Source: Chamaelirium japonicum (lineage: Eukaryota > Streptophyta > Magnoliopsida > Liliales > Melanthiaceae). From it: a DNA stretch of 64,000 bases. Location: positions 35,435,137 through 35,499,136 of the forward strand of contig OX393554.1 of assembly GCA_947650365.1 (NCBI GenBank), in the 5' to 3' direction. Shown here in pieces: positions 53,254 through 63,831 of the stretch (the stretch's first letter is position 1; the number at the start of each line of letters is the position of its first letter). A model generated the notes under the pieces. The model saw only the letters and a program-made list of their open reading frames with translations. It was not told the DNA's origin and made no database searches. A program made the position numbers and the translations under genes.

Positions 53254-56045
53254 CAGGGGTAGCACCGGCTTCAGGCCTTCTTCTCCCGGCTTTCTTCTTC
53301 ATGCGAGAAGTCGATGCCTTGATTGAAGACGACGAGTGTTGTCGGCTTCGATCTTCTTCTCCGGCCTTTGCTTATGGCGTCTTCGGAGCTGATGAAGATC
53401 GTTGGAGCAATCGGGTGATGACGGCTCCGGGTCTTCTTCTCCACGCTTTCTTCTTCGTACGAGGAGTCGAAGCTTTGATCTCCGAGTGCAAGGTCTTCAC
53501 GTTGATGAGGACTTGAAGGGCCAAGGACTCCCGTAGGATATGCTTGCCGTGCCTCGTGAAGCCTTCGGTCTTCGAGCGTTGGAGCTTCTCTTGCGAAGCT
53601 CTTTCGTCTTCGGCTTTTCGGACCGGCGACGGTTGTGACGTCGGCTTCTTCTCCGGGCGTGTTTGGCTTGATTGGAGTTGAAGGCTTCTTTTGGAGATGG
53701 CGGGTGTAGCACCGATCTCTATGCGACGGTTGTAGCATCGGCTTTTGTTGATGAAGACGGCGGTGGTAGCACCGATCTTCGTGCGACGGTTGTAGCGTCG
53801 ACTTTGTTGGTGGAGACGGCGGGGGTAGCACCGATCTCTGCACGACGGTTGTAGCATCGGCTTTGTTGATGAAGACGGCGGGGGTAGCACCGATCTCCGC
53901 ACGACGGTTGTAGCGTCGGCTTTGTTGGTGAAGACGGTGGGGGTAGCACCGATCTCCGCACGACGGTTGTAGCGTCGGCTTTTGTTGACGAAGACGGCAG
54001 GGGTAGCACCGGCTTCAGGCCTTCTTCTCCAAGCTTTCTTCTTCGTGCGAGGAGTCGACGCCTTTGTTGAAGACGACGGGTGTTGTCGGCTTCGATCTTC
54101 TTCTCCGGCCTTTGCTTATGGCTTCTTCGGAGTTGATGAAGATCGTTGGAGAAGTCGGGATGACGACGACTCCGGGTCTTCTTCTCCAAGCTTTCTTCTT
54201 CGTGCGAGGAGTCGAAGCTTTGATCTTCGAGTGCAAGGTCTTCACGTTGATGAGGACTTGAAGGGCCAAGGACTCCCGTAGGATATGCTTGCCGTGCCTC
54301 GTGAAGCCTTCGGTCTTCAAGCGTTGGAGCTCGTCTTTGCAGAGCCTTTTCCTCTTCAGCTTTCGACCTGGCGACGGTTGTGACGTCGGCTTCTTCTCCG
54401 GGCGTGTTTGGCTTGATTGGAGTTGAAGGCTTCTTTTGGAGATGGCGGGTGTAGCACCGATCTCTATACGACGGTTGTGACGTCGGCTTCTTCTCCGGGC
54501 GTGTTTGGCTTGATTGGAGTTGAAGGCTTCTTTTGGAGATGGCGGGTGTAGCACCGATCTCTATGCGACGGTTGTAGCGTCGGCTTTTGTTGATGAAGAC
54601 GGCGGTGGTAGCACCGATCTTCGTGCGACGGTTGTAGCGTCGGCTTTGTTGGTGGAGACGGCGGGGGTAGCACCGATCTCCGCACGACGGTTGTAGCGTC
54701 GGCTTTGTTGATGAAGACGACGGGGGTAGCACCGATCTCCGCACGACGGTTGTAGCGTCGGCTTTGTTGGTGAAGACGGTGGGGGTAGCACCGATCTCCG
54801 CACGACGGTTGTAGCGTCGGCTTTTGTTGACGAAGACGGCAGGGGTAGCACCGGCTTCAGGCCTTCTTCTCCAAGCTTTCTTCTTCGTGCGAGGAGTCGA
54901 CGCCTTTGTTGAAGACGACGGGTGTTGTCGGCTTCGATCTTCTTCTCCGGCCTTTGCTTATGGCTTCTTCGGAGTTGATGAAGATCGTTGGAGAAGTCGG
55001 GATGACGACGACTCCGGGTCTTCTTCTCCAAGCTTTCTTCTTCGTGCGAGGAGTCGAAGCTTTGATCTTCGAGTGCAAGGTCTTCACGTTGATGAGGACT
55101 TGAAGGGCCAAGGACTCCCGTAGGATATGCTTGCCGTGCCTCGTGAAGCCTTCGGTCTTCAAGCGTTGGAGCTCGTCTTTGCAGAGCCTTTTCCTCTTCA
55201 GCTTTCGACCTGGCGACGGTTGTGACGTCGGCTTCTTCTCCGGGCGTGTTTGGCTTGATTGGAGTTGAAGGCTTCTTTTGGAGATGGCGGGTGTAGCACC
55301 GATCTCTATACGACGGTTGTGACGTCGGCTTCTTCTCCGGGCGTGTTTGGCTTGATTGGAGTTGAAGGCTTCTTTTGGAGATGGCGGGTGTAGCACCGAT
55401 CTCTATGCGACGGTTGTAGCGTCGGCTTTTGTTGATGAAGACGGCGGTGGTAGCACCGATCTTCGTGCGACGGTTGTAGCGTCGGCTTTGTTGGTGGAGA
55501 CGGCGGGGGTAGCACCGATCTCCGCACGACGGTTGTAGCGTCGGCTTTGTTGATGAAGACGACGGGGGTAGCACCGATCTCCGCACGACGGTTGTAGCGT
55601 CGGCTTTGTTGGTGAAGACGGTGGGGGTAGCACCGATCTCCGCACGACGGTTGTAGCGTCGGCTTTTGTTGACGAAGACGGCAGGGGTAGCACCGGCTTC
55701 AGGCCTTCTTCTCCAAGCTTTCTTCTTCGTGCGAGGAGTCGACGCCTTTGTTGAAGACGACGGGTGTTGTCGGCTTCGATCTTCTTCTCCGGCCTTTGCT
55801 TATGGCTTCTTCGGAGTTGATGAAGATCGTTGGAGAAGTCGGGATGACGACGACTCCGGGTCTTCTTCTCCAAGCTTTCTTCTTCGTGCGAGGAGTCGAA
55901 GCTTTGATCTTCGAGTGCAAGGTCTTCACGTTGATGAGGACTTGAAGGGCCAAGGACTCCCGTAGGATATGCTTGCCGTGCCTCGTGAAGCCTTCGGTCT
56001 TCAAGCGTTGGAGCTCGTCTTTGCAGAGCCTTTTCCTCTTCAGCT
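53254..56045. repeat. Large tandem repeat in the 5' LTR, one unit more than in the 3' LTR
   Basis: The landmark GCAGGGGTAGCACCGGCTTC occurs near 53254, 53998, 54840 and 55682 (intervals about 744, 842, 842), against three occurrences in the 3' LTR. The last two complete units look almost identical to each other. Confidence 0.88.
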
Positions 56046-56599
56046 TTCGACCTTTGATGCCTTCCCCGACCCCTTCTATTTATAGGCAAAGGGGGGCGGT
56101 TGGGGGAGATGTTGCTGAAATCTTTTTGTTTCCTCCAATCTCTCCCCTCATAACCATCGAGATATTGTTCCCTTATTTGGGGAAACAAACCCGATTTCCT
56201 CCTTTTTAGTTGGAGTGGTTATGGGCTAGTTGTGACTCGATCTTTAAAGATCGAGTTGTTATTTTTGTTGCACTTTTGGATCGGATGGCGACGCAACGTC
56301 ATCTTGTCCGTTGGATCGAGGGATCGTCGCGGATCTACGGTTGTGTAGACGTCCACGCCACCTCCCCCCGCATCAAGGCGGTTTTGACTTTTTTTTTTCT
56401 TTTCTTTTTCTTTTCTTTTTTTTTTTTTCTTTTTCTTTTTCTTTATGGCCGGCCCCACCTCTCCATGAGGAGGGGGGCACGGTTTTCAAGAGGGGGGACC
56501 GGTGGGCCCCCCTCTTTGTGTCCGAGTTGCGGGTCCGGTGGGACCCGTTTGCTTTGGGTCGGGCCAAGGCGCACGAATTGAGTTCGCACGTGGGCCTAG

Positions 56600-57115
56600 T
56601 TCGCACGCGGGCCGTTGTGTGCGGGCCGAGTTTCGCATACGGGCCGTTGTGTGAGGGCCGAGTTTCGTATGCGGGCTGTTGTGTGCGGGCCGAGTTTCGC
56701 ATGCGGGCCGTTGTGTGCGGGCCCAAGTTTCGCATGCGGGCCGTTGTGTGCGGGCCGAGTTTCGCATGCTGGCCGTTGTGTGAGGGCCGAGTTTCGCATG
56801 CGGGCCGTTGTGTGCGGGCCGAGTTTCGCATGCGGGCCGTTGTGTGCGGGCCCAAGTTTCGCATGCGGGCCGTTGTGTGCGGGCCGAGTTTCGCATGCGG
56901 GCCGTTGTGTGCGGGCCAGGTTTCGCATGCGGGCCGTTGTGTGCGGGCCAGGTTTGCATGCGGGTCGGGTTTCGCATGCGGGCCGTTGTGTGCGGGCCCA
57001 AGTTTCGCATGCGGGCCGTTGTGTGCGGGCCGAGTTTCGCATGCGGGCCGTTGTGTGCGGGCCAGGTTTCGCATGCGGGCCGTTGTGTGCGGGCCAGGTT
57101 TGCATGCGGGTCGGG
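56600..57115. repeat. 32-bp minisatellite in the 5' LTR U3
   Basis: Same unit and about the same copy number as at 26806-27330, in the same order of variants. The few differences are point changes (for example GGGCTGTTG near 56676 and GCTGGCCG near 56768), so this array has not expanded between the two LTRs while the 842-bp array has. Confidence 0.93.
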
Positions 57116-57151
57116 TCCAATCCGTGGGCTAATTTCGGTGCCCACAGTAGC

Positions 57152-57537
57152 ATAGCATCTTTATTCACTATGCAAATTATACTTGGCCGGTGATCTAAGT
57201 AGCGGGTTTATTAAATCTTAATTAATCAACATGAGTATTCATCAAGACCTCTATCCAGGTCATCTAGTGTTGTCGCTCTTGCGGGACTTGTGGCCGAGAT
57301 TTTTGTCTCATCACACCCCCAATATGAGATTGTGTGTTTTGTCCCTCTCCTTACCAACCTAGATAAAATGGTTTGATAGTGGATTAGCACTCGGCTTAAA
57401 TCAACGTATCTCTGACTTGCACTTACCACAAGCCAAAGTTATAATCTTCCTATCAAAATTTTTTATGTCAAACTTCACAAATGATCCATTCGATTCCATC
57501 TCCGCTCTACCGTCCTACTTCGAAAACTTGCACCAAA
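57152..57537 (-). other. Leader fragment of another LTR element
   Basis: Lies between the target duplication of the outer Tat-like element and the primer site below. On the minus strand it would be untranslated leader. No gag motif is seen. The rest of this element should have continued to the left but is not recognisable at 22676-23398. Confidence 0.45.
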
Positions 57538-57555
57538 CCATAGTCTCTAATACCA
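57538..57555 (-). other. Primer-binding-site-like sequence
   Basis: The minus strand reads TGGTATTAGAGACTATGG, two bases from the LTR end. The first eleven bases match the tRNA-Met-type site with one change; the remainder diverges. Confidence 0.6.
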
Positions 57556-57557
57556 CT

Positions 57558-58300
57558 TGTTGAAAACCGAAGGCTCTAGCGACCTAAATCCAACCACCAA
57601 GTCTTCTGCTAAAGTAATGCTGCAATGGAACGAGGTACGTTGAGATTCCGAAGATCACACACCAAAGAAGATGATACACAAAATTAACCACGTACAACCA
57701 AGAAATATGCAGACAATCAAGGAATATGATTTTACTATCAAGAGATTACAATATCCAGTGGTAGGTCATTGTTTGTCGAACCCCCGTAGACCATATCTCT
57801 ACCATTTACAGTCTCAGAACACTCTCACAATGAAAACGATCACACGCAGAGGATAACAAGAGAATACGTACCGAACACAAACAAGAATAGGAAAGCACCA
57901 AAAAAGACACTGAAGTCGACCTATCAAGGAACCCAGAGATGGTCCACACACACCATACCTTCATTCTTTTTTCCTCTTCTTCTTCTCCTCTCACTCTCTT
58001 CTCTCTCGCAAGTATATTCTTCTCACGACGACTGCAAACATGCAACTTGTAATCTTGAAGTCTTAACACATCCCCTTTTATAGGTAGGAAATTAATGTAT
58101 GATTTAAGTTTTTCCAAAACAGATTCATCAGATTGCGCTACCAATAGTCAAGTCGTGCACACGACTTCACATCGTGCACACGATATCTCCAAAAAATATG
58201 TTCACCGCTTGTTCTGTCGTTTCACCCTCGAGTGCACAAAACAAAGTCGTGCGTACGATTCTATCAAGTTTGACTTTTAATTGCAAGCCAAAATCCAACA
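57558..58300 (-). repeat. LTR of a further, otherwise missing retrotransposon (743 bp)
   Basis: It starts TGTTGAAAACC and ends AAAATCCAACA, so TGTTG/CAACA form the terminal inverted repeat. A primer-site-like sequence abuts it on the left. The minus strand has a TATA-like CCTATAAAAGG (plus strand near 58075), correctly placed for transcription leftwards. No second LTR is in the window. Size and termini fit Ty1/Copia, but no coding region supports it. Confidence 0.65.
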
Positions 58301-59468
58301 CATCTCTCTCTCTAAATTTCAATGCATAAATAGATATATGTTTTTGTTTCAGATCCTATGCAAAGGACACAGGTCTATTCCAACGGGGCATACATATACA
58401 GGGCGAGGGCTCCCATCACCAGCTCCGCCTGTTTGTTCCTCAACTCATCGCTAAAAGATATATTCACAAAAAAAAAAATAACCCGTGATTGTTTCGGTAT
58501 TCGATTGACAGGGTTGGTTTTCCATCCCTCTCACGTTAATTTCTCTGCTTTACATATTATATATGCAATCCCTAGGCATAATGGGGGCAGCAAAGCGTAG
58601 TGTACGTCCAGTAGTACCTAGTACGTAGTCTCCATATTATGCCCTTTTTAATGGACGATGTGGCAGACAACATTGGACCGTAAGGAAGTGCAGCAAATCA
58701 ATCGCGTAGGGTGTTGTCTCGGGATGAGTGCAACTCATCAGTCGGGTCTGGATGTAATGGATGGCTGTGATCGGATCTGTAAAGAGTTTGTAAATGTTTC
58801 TTTCTATTTTTTTTGCATTTTCCACCAGAGACAGCCGGCTTGCCGCCAAACTGAGATTTCAGTGATGGGGACAATGAGGAGGTTTACTGTTAGTAGCACA
58901 TCATTGGATATCTGCAGACGGATCCAGCTGTTTCGCCGCCCGAAACGGCTAATAGGGCGCGGTTTTTTTAAGCGGGAAGAGAATGTATGTGGAGGAAATT
59001 GACTGGTGGGCGGGTCAATGTCAGCAGAAGCAGTCAACCGAGAGCAGAGGGGGGAAATGCCGAACAAACAGGACATATGGCGGGACTGAGACATCGGATG
59101 AACCCTAGGATGATGTCACCGTCACCAGCAGCCGCCACCGCCTCCTCGGCCACCACACCCGTCGCTCCGTCTGCCACCATCGGCCGTCGCTTGCCACCGA
59201 TGACTCATCGCCAATCCTGCCACCTTCGTTGCCGAGACCACCCTTGCCGACAGTAGCCTATCCACGACTGCTCGATCCGACTGCCACCACCGGTCGCCGC
59301 CCACTAGTGGCAGCCGTCCATCGTCCACTACCTCGCTGCCCCTGCCACCGACCACCAACGACATGCCAACCGTAGACCACCACCCACCGCCGTCGGCCAC
59401 CATTTGCACACGTGGCATCCCCTTAGGGTTTCATCCCATGGCCCATAGCTTCGTTAATCAGAAGATGC
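58301..59468. other. Intergenic region upstream of the HIPP gene
   Basis: No gene is recognised. 59100-59410 is a CCACCG/GCCACC-rich stretch that produces open frames on both strands. The segment CATCCCCTTAGGGTTTCATCCC at 59411-59440 recurs near 22676. Confidence 0.5.
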
Positions 59469-59470
59469 CA

Positions 59471-59480
59471 TCTATATAGG
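59471..59480 (+). promoter_or_regulatory. Probable TATA box of the HIPP gene
   Basis: TCTATATAGG lies about 480 bp before the start codon; the intervening DNA would be a long CT-rich leader. An alternative, CTCTATATGTG near 59603, would give a shorter leader. I cannot decide between them. Confidence 0.4.
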
Positions 59481-59630
59481 TTGCTGAGGGGGTTGGCTAT
59501 TGAGTTGGTTGAATAGTACTTTCTCGTAAGCTAGTTTGTCCCGTCGTATATTCAAATATCAGTGCTCCTCCTCTCACCTTCCTCCATGACCCTGACGACT
59601 CCCTCTATATGTGCTCTCCATCTCATCAAA

Positions 59631-59833
59631 AGATTTCTCTCTCTCTCTCTCTCTGTAATAATTCCATTAGAATTTCAAAAGGAGCCTCTCTCTCTCTGTA
59701 ATAATTCCATTAGAATTTCAAAAGGAGCCTCTCTCTCTCTCTCTCTCTATAATAATTGCATTAGAATTTCAAAGAGTGCCCTCTCTTTCTGTGTAATAAT
59801 TGCATTACAATTTCAAAGAGTGCCCTCTCTGTG

Positions 59834-59928
<95 letters not shown>
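59631..59928. repeat. CT microsatellite and CT-bearing minisatellite in the leader
   Basis: 59631-59835 holds four to five units of roughly 45-50 bp, each with a CTCTCTCT run and TAATAATT(C/G)CATTA(G/C)AATTTCAAA. 59836-59928 is an almost pure CT run of about 46 dinucleotides, ending 30 bp before the start codon of the HIPP gene. Confidence 0.95.
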
Positions 59929-59931
<3 letters not shown>

Positions 59932-59958
59932 TGTGTGGCCTTTGGAAGATTCGGAAAG

Positions 59959-60766
59959 ATGAAGGTTAGATCTATACAAATCCTCCTAACCTTGAAATCT
60001 ATTAACGAATTATCTTTGATTTGTGGGATTTATTATTTTGCTCTACAGAAGGTTGTATTGAAATTGGATTTACACGATGACAAAGACAAGCAGAAAGCAA
60101 TGAAAGCTGTGTCCACCCTTCCAGGTATTGATCATCTCCCCCCCCCCCCCCCCCCGTTTGCTTCTCATACTCTCTCGGGTGCTTAAGAATTTTGTTTCAA
60201 TAAAATCAGGGTTCTTCGATCGTAATTACTAATCCATTCAATCGATCGGTAATGATTGTGCAGGGATCGATTCCATTGCGATGGACATGAAGGAGAAGAA
60301 GCTGATGGTGATCGGAGCCGTCGATCCCGTAGACATCGTGAGCAAGCTAAGGAAACATTGGCACACCGAGATCTTCTTGGTTGGGACAGCGGTAAGAGAA
60401 CCAGAGAAGAAGAAGGAAGAACCCGAGAGGAAGAAGGAGCTAGAGCCCAAGAAGGAAGAACACAAGAAGGAGCTAGAGAAGAAGAAGGAGCTAGAGCTCA
60501 GGAAGGAGCCCGAGAAGAAGAGGGAACCCAATGGACAACATGTCGCCGAGCGTGTCAGGGCTTACCAAGCACACAACCCGCCCGAACCCAATGAACAACA
60601 TGTCGCCGAGCGTGTTAGGGCTTACCAGGCACACAACCCACCCGAACCCAATGAACAACATGTCGTTGAGCGTGTCAGGGCTTACCAGGCACACAACCCG
60701 CACATGACCACGCACTACTACGTCCCGAGCGCCGAGGAGAACCCAAATGCTTGTGTGATCAGCTAG
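59959..60766 (+). CDS. Heavy-metal-associated isoprenylated plant protein (HIPP-like), three exons
   Basis: Exons 59959-59964, 60049-60124 and 60264-60766, joined at GT-AG introns (59965-60048, 60125-60263), give 194 residues. The 6-nt first exon (ATGAAG) and these splice phases produce [20 protein letters not shown]. Residues 3-68 form a ferredoxin-like HMA fold, but the metal-binding C-x-x-C is absent (LHDDKDKQ in its place). 70-115 is a Lys/Glu-rich charged linker. 116-175 is three 20-residue repeats with the core [20 protein letters not shown]. The end [21 protein letters not shown] carries the CaaX box CVIS, for farnesylation and membrane attachment. HIPPs act in metal homeostasis and stress or pathogen responses; without C-x-x-C, metal binding is doubtful. 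No lesion is seen, so it is probably functional. It is the only apparently intact host gene here. Confidence 0.9.
60529..60708 (+). repeat. 60-bp coding tandem repeat in the HIPP gene, three copies
   Basis: CCCAATG(G/A)ACAACATGTCG recurs at 60530, 60590 and 60650, with few changes between copies. Twenty codons per copy keep the frame. The third copy runs into the usual HIPP C-terminal sequence, so two extra copies appear to have been added by duplication. Confidence 0.92.
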
Positions 60767-60824
60767 CACGCGTCTGGGTAAGAAAAAAAAGAAAAGAAAA
60801 AGAAATTAGTAAGAGACGCCGAGA

Positions 60825-60828
<4 letters not shown>

Positions 60829-60862
<34 letters not shown>
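60829..60862. repeat. TA microsatellite downstream of the HIPP gene
   Basis: About 17 TA dinucleotides starting 63 bp after the HIPP stop codon, in the presumed 3' untranslated or flanking region. Confidence 0.95.
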
Positions 60863-60868
<6 letters not shown>

Positions 60869-62237
60869 TCATCCTCTCGCTCGGAATCAAAATAATAGGA
60901 TGTATGAGCTCTTTTCCGTAATTAAGCCTTATACATGAATAGATATTGAGAGTATATATTTGTACAATTACAAGGGCCTTGGCATTGAATTCTTTTATGT
61001 GATCTCTGTCTAGTTCCGATCGAGTCAATGAAGAATTGACTAGTTAGGAATTCTTATAGTCCATATATTATACTGGGATCAATGGTTTTTTTTTTTGGAC
61101 ATCGGTGGGTGTCACAAAATTTTTCGAAAAATGGATCCACTTCAGGGTCGGACTAATCCATCTGGAAATGCACACCAGTCCACTTGGAATTTTTCCTACA
61201 CACGTACTCCAGGGTAAACCGAGGGAGGAAGGAATTGATAGAACCCACAACCTTCGATCTCACCAAAGCAATATCTTTTTTCCCATGAAGTTGCAGATGT
61301 TGTACTCCTTTGAGTAATTATTGATGGTTTAATTGATACCTATTCGGTGAGAAAATAACTTGGAAAACTATCATTAAAGAAAAGAACACCTTATGATATG
61401 GAGGGGTGATTCCTAGAGTAGTCAAGTAGAAAGGACAATGCATGACAGTGATTCTCTCTCCATGACTCCTAGTAGGATGGAAAATGCTTCTCAGCCATTC
61501 CATTGTCCATCCAGATTGGGCCGTCCTAATGTGTCACCTGCTCACTATAACTACCTCTGTTGCACCTAGCCCCAACAAGGTGAATCACACTTAACCCAAA
61601 TAGCAGGCACAAGGACGGCTATGATCATATGCTATGCAAGAACGACCCAATCCCGATGGACAATTGGATGATTGAATAACATTGCCCAAGCAACTTTCTT
61701 TCTTTTTTTTATAGAATTTCTCAATGTGAGAGGGGAAGGGGGGGGTGCATGTTAGGCATGGAACCCTACCAGTAGATTAAAAAAGGCTAGGGAAAGAATG
61801 TATAAGGTCATCGGCCAAAGTCTGGTTGGAAGCTCAAAAATCAAGAAAAAACGGTGCAAAGGAACTATTTCTCCAATTCAGACGAGCAAGAACCACTACT
61901 CAATCAAAGATCCGATCCTCGAAAGAACTGAATCCTAACTAGATTGTTGGTCAGTGAAGATTCTCCTATTCCTCGATCTTGAGCCACAAGGACAAAATGG
62001 TAGCTATAACCAATATGTGATGACCAATTTCCAAGAGCCAATAACTAATAGTCAAGACTTCTGAGGTGGGCAAAGTCAGGTTGGCTGAGGTTTGGTGAGG
62101 TATGTTGCGATGTGTTGAACCTTCGATCAGGCAAAACAGACAATATCGTGTGTGCATGTTGGGACGAGATCGATGTTACATAATGGTATCAAAGTCAGCC
62201 CCCTTTTGTGGTGGGGGGCTAATCACACACGAGGACA
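60863..62237. other. Intergenic DNA with one copy of a direct repeat
   Basis: No gene is recognised. 61318-61500 is the first copy of a repeat described at 63832-64000. 61270-61318 (CCCATGAAGTTGCAGATGTTG) also has a diverged match near 62835. A short minus-strand frame at 61318-61503 has no recognised domain. Confidence 0.5.
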
Positions 62238-62700
62238 CACTACAACAAAAACACTCTTTAATTAGCAATGAAAATTATCTGTTCATATAAATCAATTTTC
62301 GTTGAGAAAAATCTTTCCCAATATAAACAATTTTTATCATTGACGGTCAGTAAAAAAGGCGTCGGGAATAAAAATATGATGGTAAAATATTTTCGTCAGT
62401 ATAAATGTTTCGTACCGACAAACATCTTTCTATCCATCGGCATGGTTAAATAAATTAAATTATTAAATAATGCCGACGGATGCTTTCGAATTTCCATCGG
62501 GATAAATTTCTTTATACCAAGTACTATATATGCTTTTGCCGGTAAAACTTGATTTTTAATACATTTTTATTTATTAATGTTGATGGATAACTCAGAATTT
62601 TTGTTGGGAATGATTTATTAATACCAACAAAAAACATGAGCCCATCAAAACAAATAGATTTTTAATATATTTTTGAATTCATTAATTCTGATAATATTAT
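62238..62700 (+). mobile_element. CACTA (En/Spm-type) element, one end
   Basis: CACTACAACAAAAACACTC at 62238 is the standard plant CACTA terminus. The following 300 bp contain scattered sub-terminal motifs of the CGTCGG, CCGACGG and CCATCGG type. I find no matching TTGTTGTAGTG end before 64000, so the other terminus is lost or outside the window and the right boundary given is approximate. No transposase is seen. Confidence 0.7.
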
Positions 62701-63831
62701 GTAATTCCGTCTACAAAAATAGTTTTTATTTTTCAAAAAATATTTTAATTTTAATTCAATTATTTATACATGTAATTTTATACATGTTATATTACCACAT
62801 CTATTAACTAATTCTTTTATACATGTTATTTTTTCTCATGAAGTTGCTGGTGTTATTGTAACTTCTATCTCTTGGAGTAGTTAAAGTCCTCATAGTAAAG
62901 CAAGTTGAGCAGTATAGTTCCACCGTGAAAGATGAGAAATCATTTATGATAATATGAATATTTTTATGCATGATGTCGGTGCACGACAAGAGAGTTGACT
63001 CTCTACATCGAAATAAAAGGCCTTATAGTAAGGCCCGACCGGGGATAGGATGAACAAAATATCCGGAGTTCACAATAGGATATATAACTCATTTAATTGT
63101 TAAATAATCAAAATAGATTTTTGAAGTTGGACTATGATTGTTAAAAATGATAACCTAGTGATATTAATTAGGATTTGCATTAAAACATAGATGTTTCATG
63201 GACACCTAGGTTATGTTTGAGAACATAGTATGCCAACTAAGTTAATCAGTAAACTATTTTAAAATATGGTATTTACTAGTTCTTAAATAGCCAGCTTGTC
63301 ACTAGCCATTAAATTGGCTAAACCTTCCCAGGTATTAATGGGGGGCTACTCATTCCAACGAGTATACCCTCTTGCAGGTTAGCAATCAGAGCTAGAGTTC
63401 GAGTAAAAATTATGGAGTTAGTAGCAGGGTTATCGTAATAGTGGTAGTAACAGTAGTTGGTGGACTTTCTGTTGTCTTTGTCAGACTTTTGCTATATCGA
63501 GGATATAACTCTGTATTGGAATAAGATATCTTTATGTGGCTTTATTTAGATTGTATTGCAATGATCCAGCTATGAAACTTCTTTGGGTAGGCCACTCCTT
63601 AAGGCCCTAAGTCTAGGATATATCCCCCAAAACTATAATAATACATAAATAGCATAATTGATCAATCATGTAGATAGATCTACAAGATTGGTACATCCAA
63701 GTGTCAGGGAGTGAATGAGGCTACTTTACTCGCTGTCGGAGGCTTGAACGTCATGCTCCCGTAGAGGGACTCTTCTCCTTTTGCTCACCTCATACCTTAG
63801 GAATCGGCCTTTAGATTTCTGAGGCATGATA
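62701..63831. other. AT-rich DNA, no gene recognised
   Basis: Possibly still inside the CACTA element. A minus-strand frame 63726-63974 ends with a basic stretch (SKGRFLRYEVSKRRRVPLRE) that I do not recognise. Confidence 0.45.

Larger units (their letters stand above)
23404..57146 (-). mobile_element. Outer Tat-like Ty3/Gypsy element, gag-protease only, 33.7 kb with nested copy
   Basis: The element starts TGTAGTCGC and ends GTGCCCACA on the plus strand and is flanked by GTAGC (23399-23403 and 57147-57151). Minus-strand order: 5' LTR 52357-57146, primer site 52333-52350, a single gag-protease frame 52284-46267, a long GC-rich non-coding region interrupted by the inner element, polypurine tract, 3' LTR 23404-27354. 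Without the inner element it is about 18.8 kb. No RT, RNase H or integrase motif is present anywhere in it, so movement would need proteins from an autonomous relative. Assignment to Tat-like rests on gag type, a GAGGGGGCATT polypurine tract and size, and is tentative. Confidence 0.92.
52357..57146 (-). repeat. 5' LTR of the outer Tat-like element (4790 bp)
   Basis: It is the partner of 23404-27354. The TATA box at 56076-56086 (minus strand) places about 1.06 kb in U3 and about 3.7 kb in R/U5. The U3 contains the 32-bp minisatellite (56600-57115) and a T/C tract (56390-56441). The R/U5 contains the 842-bp tandem units. It has one more 842-bp unit than the 3' LTR. Confidence 0.94.

Noticed and set aside
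60238..60769. Minus-strand frames antisense to the third HIPP exon
   Set aside because: They are shadows of the HIPP coding sequence. Splice sites, HMA fold and CaaX end support the plus strand.
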